A program made the position numbers and the translations under genes. A model generated the notes under the pieces. That model searched no databases. It was not told the DNA's origin and saw only the letters and a program-made list of their open reading frames with translations. Below are positions 11,431 through 22,355 of a stretch of 64,000 bases of DNA, one piece after another. The stretch's first letter is position 1; each line of letters starts with the position of its first letter. This DNA is from Chaetorhynchus papuensis (lineage: Eukaryota > Chordata > Aves > Passeriformes > Rhipiduridae): assembly GCA_013396525.1 (NCBI GenBank), contig VWYX01000676.1, forward strand, positions 401,184 to 465,183, in the 5' to 3' direction.

Positions 11431-14400
11431 TTGCCCAACAGCGTGAGAAATTGAGTGGTGTCACTTGAATGCTCTGTTGCATTTGACTTTCCACCCTTCA
11501 CACTTCAGACCTCGTGGGGAGACAGGGTTGTGACATGAGAGGAAATTTAGGACATCATCACCGTGCTAAGTGTGATTGTGGGAGACAAAGAGAGCAGCTG
11601 TGAAAACTGATACAAATGGGTGGGTTTCATGGTTTGTAATAGAACGCTTTGACATCACTTGCCATCAGAGTGACTTTCATATTTGCTTGCTCACTTAGAG
11701 TTTTGCTCTAGTTCTTTAATTTTTCTAACAGTAGTAATAATAAAAGGCATCTGTGGAGGCCGTACAGCACAGTCAAGCTGTAAGATCTGTCATGCCATGT
11801 TTTACTCAGGGCAAAATCCAAAGCTGCCTGAGTTCTGGTTTACATTGTCAGCTTGCTGCAGAGCACCAAGAGCAAGACTAACTCTTAGCACTCTTAGTAG
11901 CCAGGGCACTGCCTGCTTTGGGCTTGTAGAAGATACTCATGCTCCATTGTTTTTATTAATTACAGCTCTCTGGAAACATAAGGCATAGAATGGAGGAAAA
12001 TGAAACAAACAGGCTTATTTAGGTCAATTACAAAAGTACAGGCTAATTGCAAACAAAGAGGTAAAACAGGAGCAGTCGAGACTCAGAGGAAAACAATGTG
12101 AACAGTGACCTACATACTCTTGGGGAGCAGGGGGAGGTTAGACAGCAGGCCATTGGGAACACCAGCTCAGCAGAGGGGGGTTTGCAAGCATCTCTGCTTT
12201 CAGGTCCCTGGGCCAGGGCCAGCGTGTGTGCTGAGTGCTATCCGTGCAGTCTGTGCAGAGCTGGCCCATACACATAAGAACATTCAGGGAGACATCAGCC
12301 AAGCGATGCAGTGGCATTGTTCCCGTGTGATGTTTAGCCCCATAGAAATCTGCAAGGTCTCTTCTGTGAGGGCAGAACCTGGAAAATAACTGCTTTCCAT
12401 TGCAGAACAGTCCGGGAGTAAACATGGTGTTAGTTTGTATGCCCTTGCTTATGCTGCCAGAGGGAGGACAAGTGAAGGACAATCAGTTGCTTAGACACAT
12501 GCTGACAACCCTATCTTGTGATCCCTTTCTGTACCTGTAACAGTAAGGAACTCCCTCTAACCTAACCTGGCCCAACATAATATAGCCCAACCCAACCCTT
12601 CTACAGTGACCAGGCCTCTGGGTGATCTTAGAGCAGTCAAGCAGCTGCTTTCAGCCTCTGCTCAGTGAGCCCTTGCAAGTACTTTTAAGACATTTGTGGA
12701 AAGTAGCTCTTCTTGACCACCTTTCGCAAACACCTTAAGCCCACTGCCAACAAGATGAAGTTTGTAGATGTCTGCACCCCCACTCACTGCAAAAGATATA
12801 GGCCCAAAACGGGGAAAGGTATAAAGTGATTGCTCTAAGGGAAGCTTTTATCATTCCTCACAGAGTTCAATGGTAATTTCATCCTGTGGTACGTATTTCC
12901 AGGGAGCAGTAATTAGGGAGAACAATGGAACACAAATAACTCCTACAAAAGGGAACAAGGATTTGGCATCCCCTTATTTAAGTACCAGCTCAGTCAAATG
13001 CTTTCCTATCATGTGGTTTTCAGCTCTGGAGTCCCCTTGCAGGTAGGAGTGTCCAACATCCAATCTCTGCGTGCCTGCCAGCCCTGGCACCTATCCAGTC
13101 AATGGGAGAGGGCCTTCTCCTACCTGCATGGTGCTGCTCGTCTCTACCCACATCTAAGGTCCCAGAAAACTATGCTCTAAAAATGACAGAGTTCATGCAA
13201 CACTGGAGTCCCACCGTGGGCTTTTGAGACTGTGAAACCATTTGGTCCTGTGTGTAAATGGGCCCAGGCTCTGTTAGAGCTAAATTTGAAAGGACCCTGC
13301 GGATTAGCCTGGGTAACATAATTGTGGCTTGTCTGAGCAGCCAAAGCTGTGATGGTGGCGAGTTTGCTGGCCCCAGGCAGTGTCCAGGCTGAGTTTTGCC
13401 TCAGTACTTGATGTACGTCCTCCCTCATAACCTCCACGTAGCCAGCAGGAAGCACAACACGTTTGCGTTCAGCAGCTACCACATAGCATTCTGATCCCCT
13501 GCCACTGAAAAATGGACAACGAAGACAGGTCCTGCTTCTGGTGGAAATTTAATAGGGTTGTAACATCATTTATCTCCCTCCACAAGCTGGCTAATGCACA
13601 AATGTCAGGTCAGGCCAGGTCACAGCTAGTGGGGATAGGTGTTCACATAACTAGCTTTGAACTAGTGGAGAGACAGGAACAGAAGTAGTGGGGACTGTGG
13701 CCTTGCTCTTGGGGAGCCACTGGCCCCTGCAGTGCCCTGCCAGGCTTGTCTGCCCCTGCAGCACTCAGGAGCTGGTGAGGCTCTCCTGAGGGCCGTTCCC
13801 CACACGTGCTGCCCAAGGTGGCTGTGGGAAGTCCAGCAGCCATTCCTCCAGGCTTCAGTCAGCTGGCACATATTTTTTTTTTATCAGTCACATCTGCTAC
13901 GCCACAGCAGGCTTGGAAGCACACCTCACTGCACACCGGATGCCCACGTGCCTCAGGCACCAGGTGAGTCAGAACACGGCCTTGCTTTGACAGCTGAATG
14001 GACACTTGTGTGCACTTTGCTAATTATGTTAAAAATAGTTTTAATTGAGGGCACGGGTTTTGTTGATCCCTTGAAATACAGGAGTGAGACATGAGCAGAC
14101 TAGTTCACCTGTTACAACAGCAGAGTCAAAATTTAAATGGATTTGTAATTTTTTCCTTTATTTTAGGGACATTCTTCTAATTCAGAAAAAAAAAGTGAGT
14201 GTAGCTGAGCCTGGGATTTCCAAGTACATCTGTGCACATTTTGTCTTATTACAGAAACTATCAATCCTTAGTGGACACAAGCCTTTTCTAAGCAGTAACT
14301 TTCTATCTTCAGCTGGACTTTCTATACTGCACATTTTGTTTGTACTCCCCATGGTTTCTCTTTATCAGCACAATTTCCTGGCAACCAGCTGAATGGCATT

Positions 14401-17400
14401 CATGCATGTATATTTTTCTTTTTTTAAAGCACAGCTGGGATCTATGATATAAGCATATTCTCCCTGGATGCATTATAAACCATAGATGTCTACATGACTT
14501 TTCCATGGGAACACATGAAGAAAAGATCCTGCGTAACTGCTGGCTGAATTCTAAACATTTCAAGTCAGGTACCAGGAGCCTGATAAAAAGACCTAAGCTG
14601 TGGTTGGAAACAATTTCCAGAAACTCATTCTGCTTATCCCTTGTAGCTGTGGCAATAAATGAGAGAGAGGAAGGGACAAAGCTCACTGCCAGAAAACAAG
14701 TCAACAAAAGCAACTAACTCTGTTTGTGTTTCATCACCTGATACGCTGTACATTGAGCTTTGAGGCCTCTGGGTGTCCAGAAAAGAATTCTCAGCGCATT
14801 TTGCCAGGGCAAATTCATACCTAATTAAGAGGTTAACAATGAAATTATTATTAAGTTCACAGTAATTTTCTTAGTTGGAGAAAAGTTAAATGTGAAATGC
14901 CCTCTATATACTGCCTGATAGCTTCTTTTCTTCTCTTACCCTCTACCTGTCTAGTTTCTCATATATTTATTTTTATTCTAGACTAGACCAAAGCTGTTTA
15001 TCTTTCCTCCTCCACCCTCTCTCCACATCTGAGTGCCTGCTGTTCACTGTTCTAACAAGAAGTCAACGGGAGGAAAAAGGCATAATGACCCTGCTGAATC
15101 AACATCCTGTGAGGCTGAAATGACAGTCATTATCCTAACTGGAAAGCAGTGCTATGGTCCTTGGGTAGGCAGCTCTTATGGAAGACCAAATGCTCTTCTT
15201 CCACAGAGTTTAAAGCTTGTGGGAAAAATGTGTTCTCTGCTCTTCACTTGGACTGAAAGCTGCTCAGGAACATAGCAGTGAGGGTGTGGAGCACAATGCC
15301 TGTCCCCACTATTTTTGCAGGCACTTGTGAAGCAAGGTTAACCCATCCTCTAAGCTATGAATCTGCATGAGAGTTACGGTGGTCCCTGACTAACTCACCT
15401 GGTCGCTGAGCTGGCCTCAATTGCTCATGCTGGCTGCCACAGCTTCCAGTTTGGAGCTGCCTCTAGTACCAGGAGAGCAGGTCACCTTCAGCACATCAGT
15501 GTCTGAAAAAATGAAATCCTTTCTCAGATCTGTTTCTCTGACTAAGAAAACAAATTTAAAATGGCAAAACCCTAAGATGATAATGCTACCACCCTGGGGC
15601 TTGGCTGCGGTGTGGTATCAGCACATCAGGGTTTCAGAGGCACAGAGCACCTTGCAGCCCCCATCACACAGGGAGCTTGGGAAGCACTCAGTGGATGCAG
15701 TCATAAGATACAATCGGTCTGCCCTCAGCATGTCAGCACAGCTGGCTGGAGACTCACCCCATGTTCCCTGCCTGGCCATGGGTAGTGAGAAGAGCTTTGT
15801 AAGGAGAACAAGTTCAAGGAAAGGTTTAATATCACACTGAGAGGGCTCATGTAGCACTTCTACTCTGTTGCTTTGTGTCTTCTTTTATATGTTTTTTTTT
15901 TTTTAACATCATATTTTTAACTAGGAAAATAATTTTTTAAAAATCACTTCCAAAATGTTCCTTTTGCTTGGAGTCCTACAGGATTACAGAACTATTGCAA
16001 AATGCTATTTCTTAGAAAAGCACAGAGGATTTCTGCAACAGAGAATAACATTTTCAGATACTTCATTACCTAGTGCTTAAAAATAGGGCATTTAATTTGT
16101 TGAGGTATCTGTTCTTTCATTATTTAAAGCATCCCTCAGAAGATTTCTTTAAGACCACATCATTCAAGACCAAATGCTGGAAACGCCAAAGATAAATGAC
16201 ATAATTTATTCATGGTACATTATCCTTTCTGTCAAGGAAGAATTCATGACCTCTAGAGTGAAGCCCAAAGTCCTGTTGCTTTTGGTTATCATTAACTGAT
16301 CTCTGTCAAGGCGCTGCCGTGTGGAGATGGGCCCTACAGGAACATGCTGTAAAAATACAAGCCTTGTTCGGAAATAAAGGTAATCTGTGAGGAGGCAATA
16401 ATGGCACAACAAAACAAACAGCAGCAGTCACTGGGGTGGGTGAGCACAGAGCAAAGCGCTTGCCCCCGCACAAGCCACACACGCACCTTTAATGAGCTTC
16501 GACACAATGGCCAGCAAATGACCAGCTTGACTGCTGCCAGGGGAGAGCTTATTTTGGACACCACGAGCAAGAGCAACATCAAGAGGCTTGTCATGGAGCA
16601 GCAGGTTTACCAACTGCTTCTAGACATGCCACTGCATGAAAAGCAGTTTCTCCATTTCAAGTGGTTTGGTATTTATTGTAGGATGGGGCTGGGAGAACAG
16701 AAGTCATGCAGGACAGCATCATCTTCTCTGGTTTCACTCCAGCTAAAGCTCCAGTAGTTGTAGAGTCAGTGCAAGGGTTTTACACTAATCTTTCATAAAT
16801 TTGATATTACAATTGAAAAATCATATATCTCTAACAATGAAACAGGTGTGTGGTAAGACTTGTACTGCAATACCTAGAGGAAACTGGTGTTTCCTGCCCG
16901 TTTCCCTTTTGTATTATTGAGATCAAAGAAAAAAAGAGCAAGTGTTTTTATTAATGAAACTATAGAAAAAGTTTCTTTAAAAACCACTGGCAAGATCTTT
17001 CTCTTTAGGACAAAATGAAGAAACTGTGACATTTCATGTTGCTTCAGAAATAACTAGAAAGGTAGTATGCTTTAGTCTGAAAATCAGAAACATCCATTCC
17101 CTGTCCCAGTTCCTTTTCAATGAATTTTGAAGTCCAGTGATGTTTCAGAGTTAGCCTGTCTCTTCAGTCGCTTCACAGACACAAAGAATTGTAATCACAA
17201 ATCACATTATGCTGTGCTCAGCTTCCAACAAAAGAGGAACAATTCTAGTTGCTTTTAAACAGCGTCTCCCAAGCATACATCTCAGCTGTCCTTTGTTTTC
17301 AAAGACATCCCTCAGCTCTTTCTCAAATGCATGCATGTTTCTCCCAAAAGTGATGACTCTGATGTTTTAGTGTTGAAGAGCAGAAATTTAAGAACTACTG

Positions 17401-17619
17401 ACTACATTTTTTTCCTGTGCCGTGCCAGGTCCCAGTCCTGTACAGGCTGGTGCACATTTCAAACTCCATATCCACTGTGAGTAGCTCCACTCACTAGAAT
17501 TGATAGCCTGGATAAAACGAAGCATATGTGTAAATCTTCAGAGAAGAGGGATTTTATTTTTGCTGCAGCAGCAGGTCTGGTTTCCTTCATGAGTTCCTCC
17601 TCAACCTTAGCAAAAAGAC

Positions 17620-17772
17620 ACTGTTATTGAGCAATAGGACAAGAGGTTTGGTAGGAATGGACAATATTCACATTTTCTAAAAGAATCATTTTCTTATGTG
17701 CCACCTCTTGGGTTGCAGACCACATCTGGGGCCGAAAGCTAAGACACATATATGATTCCATGATTCTATACA
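17620..17772 (+). mobile_element. Possible very old CR1 fragment
   Basis: 'CAATAGGACAAGAGG' at about 17631-17645 resembles the sense-strand CR1 3' region. About 110 bp later 'ATTCCATGATTCTAT' matches the CR1 tail unit. The sequence between has drifted too far for a secure call, so this is a low-confidence plus-strand remnant. Confidence 0.4.
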
Positions 17773-19926
17773 TACAGTCTTAGCTCCATGGACTTAAATT
17801 ACTTTTATTTTAAAAACAATTGCAACATTACCAACTCTTGCAATTTTATTGTAAATCTCACAAAATTTAATATCTTTCAAAAATCCATAGTTCCCAGAAC
17901 CTTGTGACATTTTGACACAGCAACAAGGCATGGATTTCTGTATGGCATGTGTATCAAAACAAAAACTATCAAAGGTTTGATACTGACATTTTAAATTCAC
18001 TTCCTGCAAGTTACTGGTAGAGATTAGAAGGATGTCCTGTTATGCCTCTGGGAGTTTTCATCCGTTTATGCAGGTTTCTGACCAGACAAACCTTAAGGTC
18101 CTAGTCCTGCAAGCCCTTGTGCCTGCTCAGAATCCCACTTGGAATGCAAACAAACTTTTCTTGAAATTCCGGTGGTGCAGGTTCACACAGTTACAAGCTG
18201 GAATGGTGGCAGTGTGCTGGCCACAGTGGGGAAGACCATAACCCATGTGGGTCATTTGTCATGCTAAATCTCTGCCTGAACTTCAGCAAATTTTCATGGC
18301 CTGTATTTTTGGAAGGATCATCTCCAATTGCTGAATACTCTGGGTTTGAATTATCACTGGAGACAGGGCAGTCACCAAAGACAGGAAAGGGAGCAGGTCA
18401 CCCACACTAGGTAATAGGGAGCCAGAAAAATACTCCAAGGACATAGGACAAATTGCAGTAAATGTCAGGGCATGTTAAGGAAGAGGGACCCAGGAGGACT
18501 TTTCCATGCTATGAAAGGCTGGTTTCCTTTCCCCCCTTTAGAGATGTGGTGTGACTGGTGTTGATATGCACAAACTCTTTGAACTGAGAGAGAGAACTAC
18601 ATCCTAAATGTATGCCCCTTGACAGCAATTCAGCATTGCTGGCTTGTGAAATCTGCCTCCCCACCTCCTCTCATGTGGTTAGTAGCTGCCATGGCATGGA
18701 AGGGCAGCTGTCTCCCCACTTGGGAGGCACAGGAATTAGCATAGTGGCTTCTGAACTTTTCCACGGGGAACAGGTATTAGACAGCTCCAGGGCTGATGTA
18801 TGTTTGCTTCTAGGCTCTCACCTGCTAGGAGCCAGCACACAAATGTCCGAATTTCTGACTCCATGGGCATCTTGATGTGCCAGTGGGCTGCCAGCCTCCT
18901 AGCAAAAACTTTGAAGAGTTGAGGAGAGAAGGAGCTCCAGGACTTCATCACAGGTGCAAATCTATGCAGTGGGGCCCTGCCATGCCATTGTATGGTTGTG
19001 GACTCCAAGAAACAGCTGCTTATGGGTTTGGCTTTGCCAGCAGCCTCCACACCACCTGTGTGAACATTGTAGCCCCAGTAAAAGATCCACACACCAGATG
19101 TGAAGTGTTGGCCATCCCACACTGTGGCGGCCCAAGCTGACATCCTCTGTCCCCTCTCCCACCCCAGAGCAGCAGGGTTACACAGTCCCCCTGTCCTCTT
19201 CCCTGTCAGTTCCCCACAGGGCTCCTGTCGTGGCACAGGCAGGACGTGGTGACAAGCCAGGAATGGCCAAGACAGGTGTGTGGGGCAGTCAGGACAGTGT
19301 GACACCCCCAGCGACAGCAACACCCCCAGGCACTGTGTGACGACCCACCCTGAAGGGGTAGGAAGCACTCAAGATTTGTAAATGCTTATGGTTGAAAGAA
19401 CAGCAAAACTCAGAGGGTCCACAAACAGTTCAGCTGAATTGTAGACACACTAATTTGCACCAACAATTCAACCCATTTGAGAGACCAAGAAGGGTTAAGT
19501 GACATTTGTTGTCGTCCTACCTCTTGTCTTATGTGTGGGACAATTTTCCAAATGTCTGGTGTCACTGTCCAAGGGATGTTCCATATTTGCTTAGCTGTTG
19601 ATGGTCTTGTCAGGGCAAGTGCAGCTTGGTTATTCTTGGAAACTACTATATTAAGTTTGGATGTTAAGGCAACACGCGTTCCATTTTGCCAGAGACACTA
19701 CAATAACAGGTTCAACCAGGGTAATAATGGACAGGGTCACAGGGCACGATGGAGGCGGGGGGCACGGCAGGACGGGTCTCTTACGTGCCTTTGACCTTCC
19801 CCAGGGTCTCACTTGGCTCTTGTGTCAAATCTTGGTGGAGACGCGCGCTCGGGTCCCCCATTAGAGCGCGCCGGAGCTCGACCGGCGCCGGCGGCCTCCC
19901 CAGGCACAGCCCAGCCCGGCCCGGCC

Positions 19927-20173
19927 NNNNNNNNNNNNNNNNNNNNNNNNNNNNNNNNNNNNNNNNNNNNNNNNNNNNNNNNNNNNNNNNNNNNNNNNNN
20001 NNNNNNNNNNNNNNNNNNNNNNNNNNNNNNNNNNNNNNNNNNNNNNNNNNNNNNNNNNNNNNNNNNNNNNNNNNNNNNNNNNNNNNNNNNNNNNNNNNNN
20101 NNNNNNNNNNNNNNNNNNNNNNNNNNNNNNNNNNNNNNNNNNNNNNNNNNNNNNNNNNNNNNNNNNNNNNNNN
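19927..20173. other. Assembly gap (247 N)
   Basis: A run of 247 N sits inside the most GC-rich part of the window, a common failure of short-read assembly. Open frames spanning it are meaningless. It probably hides the core promoter and part of the first non-coding exon of MAPKBP1. Confidence 1.
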
Positions 20174-20347
20174 CTGCGGGGCCGCCCCCTCGCCGCCACC
20201 CACTCCCTGCCGCCACCGCCCAGGGTACAGCCCCCGCCCCGCCCGCAGGGGCGGCCCGCGCCGCGGCCCCTCCTCGGGGCAGGCCGGCTGCATGGGCAGG
20301 CGCTGCGGGGCACCGTGGGCGCTGAGATCGCCGTTCCTGGGCGCCAG
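20174..20347 (+). other. MAPKBP1: Candidate non-coding first exon of MAPKBP1 (5' end unknown)
   Basis: GC-rich sequence after the gap ends in GCGCCAG|GTAGGAG, a reasonable splice donor (GT at 20348-20349). Splicing from here to the exon that contains the start codon would give an ordinary CpG-island first exon. The exon start is not visible because of the gap. This is inferred from the donor and position only. Confidence 0.4.
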
Positions 20348-20460
20348 GTAGGAGAGGTTCAGCGCGGCGGGGCGGGCTGGGGCGGGCGGAGGAGGCGCGG
20401 CCCCTCACCCGCAATGCTGCCGCCTCAGGGAGGAGGCTGCTGGCTGTGCTGGCTTGGACG

Positions 20461-20530
20461 TTTCTCTCTTCCTCTCCTCTCCTCCCCTCTCTCCCCTTCT
20501 CTCTGTCTCTCTTTTCTTCCCCCCGCCCCC
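20461..20530 (+). repeat. Polypyrimidine tract (68 of 70 bases C/T)
   Basis: A CT-rich run interrupted only by G at 20505 and 20525. It is followed at 20540-20541 by a CAG that would make an unusually strong 3' splice site. It is also a polypurine-polypyrimidine tract next to a promoter, of the kind known to be able to form triplex DNA. Confidence 0.9.
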
Positions 20531-21348
20531 ATTTTGCACAGAAGCCGGGAGGATAATTCACTGCAGGCTCTGACTGCATCCCTCTTTCCCCCCGGCCACC
20601 ACCGGCGCTTCGGGAAAGGTGATGGCCGGGGGTCTGTAATCTTTGGCAGCAGCTGTAGTGCCTACTTGATCCACTTTGTTAATAGGGGGTGGGGGGACGT
20701 GGAAACATCATATGCCTTTATCATCTGGTATCACACACTATGTAATTGTGTGGACTTAAAACAGAGATAGATCTGTGAGAGTTAAAAACTCTCTCGTGTG
20801 TGTTCTCGGGGTTCTTCTGCGACTCGGCGTTTAATAGTCAAGTACAGCATTGTGCTTTCCAGACTGTGAAGCAGAAGGTGGAATGGATGTGTATGGAGCT
20901 AAAGCAAGGGGTGGGAATTTTTGTCTTTGTCATAAGATGATACTGAAGTGCAAAATCTAAATTTTGGATTTGGGAATTGGTGTGGATGCGTTAATTGATA
21001 CTAAATGGATGATAATTTGTGTGGAAACCTCTGAAAATAGTAATGCTGCCTCTATCCCTATTTATGCCTTGCCTAAGGCATCACTATAAGCTCTTGCGTT
21101 TACATTTCTTGCAAAGAAAGAGGCTAGAATTTATTGTGAATATCGTATTGACTCATGGTGCATCTTTCAGTTTAGATTACTGCTGATTTGATCCTCTGGA
21201 ATCTGCAAAAGGAAAGTCTGCCAGCCTCTGTGAATAGCTTTGCAGTGTAACAGGAGTGGAGTTCCTGAGCAGAGAGAGATATGTGAATGTGTGGGAGCAA
21301 AGCTGAGCACATCAGTGTTTCTGCCTCCAACCTGGGCTCGTTCCCCAG

Positions 21349-21391
21349 GCACAGTCTGTGTGTGGGGTGAATACCTCCGTGGCACCTGGAG
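21349..21391 (+). other. MAPKBP1: MAPKBP1 5' UTR part of the start-codon exon (proposed)
   Basis: A pyrimidine-containing stretch ending TTCCCCAG (AG at 21347-21348) gives a plausible acceptor. The 43 nt between it and the ATG contain no upstream ATG. The acceptor is moderate in strength, so an unspliced upstream extension is possible. Confidence 0.5.
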
Positions 21392-21394
21392 ATG

Positions 21395-21508
21395 ATGTCA
21401 GTCGAAGGGTCTACGATAACAAGTCGGATCAAAAATCTGCTTCGCTCCCCTTCCATTAAGCTGAGAAGAAGCAAGCCTGGGAACAAGCGAGAAGATATAG
21501 GCAGCAAG
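21395..21508 (+). CDS. MAPKBP1: MAPKBP1 first coding exon
   Basis: It encodes 38 residues, including the signature EGSTITSRIKNLLRSPSIKL, and ends ...REDIGSK. This matches the start of vertebrate MAPKBP1 as I recall it, with conservative changes. The exon ends AAG|GTGAGTG, a near-consensus donor in phase 0. MAPKBP1 (JNK-binding protein 1) is a cytoplasmic and centrosomal WD40 scaffold in JNK signalling that also affects NF-kappaB and NOD2 responses. Its loss causes a form of nephronophthisis in people. This segment precedes the WD40 repeats and is basic and Ser-rich. Two ATGs in tandem (21392 and 21395) could start translation. I chose 21395 because M-[AS]-V-E-G then aligns with the human start. 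Both have a purine at -3. Confidence 0.95.
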
Positions 21509-22271
21509 GTGAGTGCTGTGTGGTGCAGCCAGCGTGCTTTAACTTTGTTGTCTAAGTTTCCATCTGTACTGGTAAATGCTGCTTTGGGAGACCTGGTATA
21601 ACTGTAGAGTTATGCAGAGGAACTGATGCGTGACTGGTCTGTCTCTTAGCTGGGATCTTTGCTGTGCTACAGATCCTTCCTAAAGCCTGTGCCCCTCTTC
21701 TCAAGCATTCTTTTTGCTTGTGTGATATGAACCCAGTCTGTATCAGAAAGCTTTTGGGATTTCCCACACTGTGGTGTGTGGAGTTGTTACAGATGACTGA
21801 CAGGAGAAACGCAGTGCTGCCTCTTCCTCCATGTTACCAGCTGCTAACCTGCACTACCGGCAGCTGAGGATACAGAAACACCTGTTCTGTGTAAGCAATT
21901 GCTCTCACCCTGCAAAGCGGAGTTCTGTGAGCCTATGGGGAAGGGAAGGATGATATGAAAGATATGAAACACGTCTTGGAGGTGTCTGTTCAAGACAGAT
22001 ATGGTCTGTGTTCCACGGGTCTGGATGTGCTTTCATCTGTGTGCCTCAGACCATCTTTCCTTGGGGTTATCTTCTGTTGGGTGTAATTGGTTCTATGAGA
22101 AAAATCCATCATTCTTCTTGGTGTTTTGGAGAATTCCTGACAGACACTCACTCACTGGGAATTGACTGGTGTCACGAGGAGAGCATGACTTAAGCCTGAC
22201 TTCAGGGAGCACAAGAGCTGGGTGGCATTGCCTTGTGCTGACAGCAGGTGCCACTGAGTCAGGGCACCTTG

Positions 22272-22355
22272 TTCTGTCACTGCCACTGATTCACCTGTAA
22301 CCCTGGGCAAATCACTCAGCCTTTGTGTAGCTATCTGTCTCCATGAATAGAAAAC
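22272..22355 (+). mobile_element. MIR/CORE-SINE remnant
   Basis: 'CTGTCACTGCCACTGATTC', 'CCTGGGCAAATCACTCAGCC' and 'CTGTCTCCATGAATAG' follow in the same order and spacing as the MIR core (GCTCTGCCACTGAC, TTGGGCAAGTCACTTA, CCTCATCTGTAAAATG). Sense orientation in the MAPKBP1 intron. Confidence 0.7.

Larger units (their letters stand above)
3311..19744. other. MGA-MAPKBP1 intergenic region
   Basis: About 16.4 kb between the possible end of MGA and the MAPKBP1 CpG island. Both strands were read for exons and none was convincing. Open frames are short or lack flanking splice signals and recognisable protein motifs. The region holds a G/T-only tract, a 160-bp CpG-rich patch, CR1 fragments near 9.7 and 17.7 kb, and a MIR fragment near 11.4 kb, all listed separately. 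The rest looks like unique non-coding DNA of intermediate GC. Confidence 0.7.
19745..20640. promoter_or_regulatory. MAPKBP1: CpG island, likely MAPKBP1 promoter
   Basis: GC content and CpG density rise sharply at about 19.75 kb and stay high to about 20.64 kb, with repeated GCGCGC, CCGGCG and GGGGCGG-type motifs, the last resembling Sp1 sites. It lies 0.75-1.6 kb before the MAPKBP1 start codon, as expected for a promoter with one or more non-coding 5' exons. No clear TATA box is seen. The core is missing because of the gap at 19927-20173, so the transcription start cannot be placed. MGA ends far to the left on the same strand, so nothing here requires a bidirectional promoter. Confidence 0.8.

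Noticed and set aside
12557..12598. CCTAACCTAACC / CCCAACCCAACCC, telomere-like sequence
   Set aside because: Only two imperfect units and no CCCTAA array, so it is not an interstitial telomere.
12700..12830. Possible processed pseudogene near an ATGAAGTTTGTAGATG segment
   Set aside because: The translation matched no protein I could name, and there is no poly(A) tail or flanking repeat.
13177..13482. 101-codon minus-strand frame, considered as a retroviral or host exon remnant
   Set aside because: No LTR, primer-binding site or conserved retroviral motif nearby, and no splice signals.
19749..20579. Long open frames across the first gap on both strands
   Set aside because: They are open only because N codons are not stops and the flanks are GC-rich. 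They cannot be assessed.
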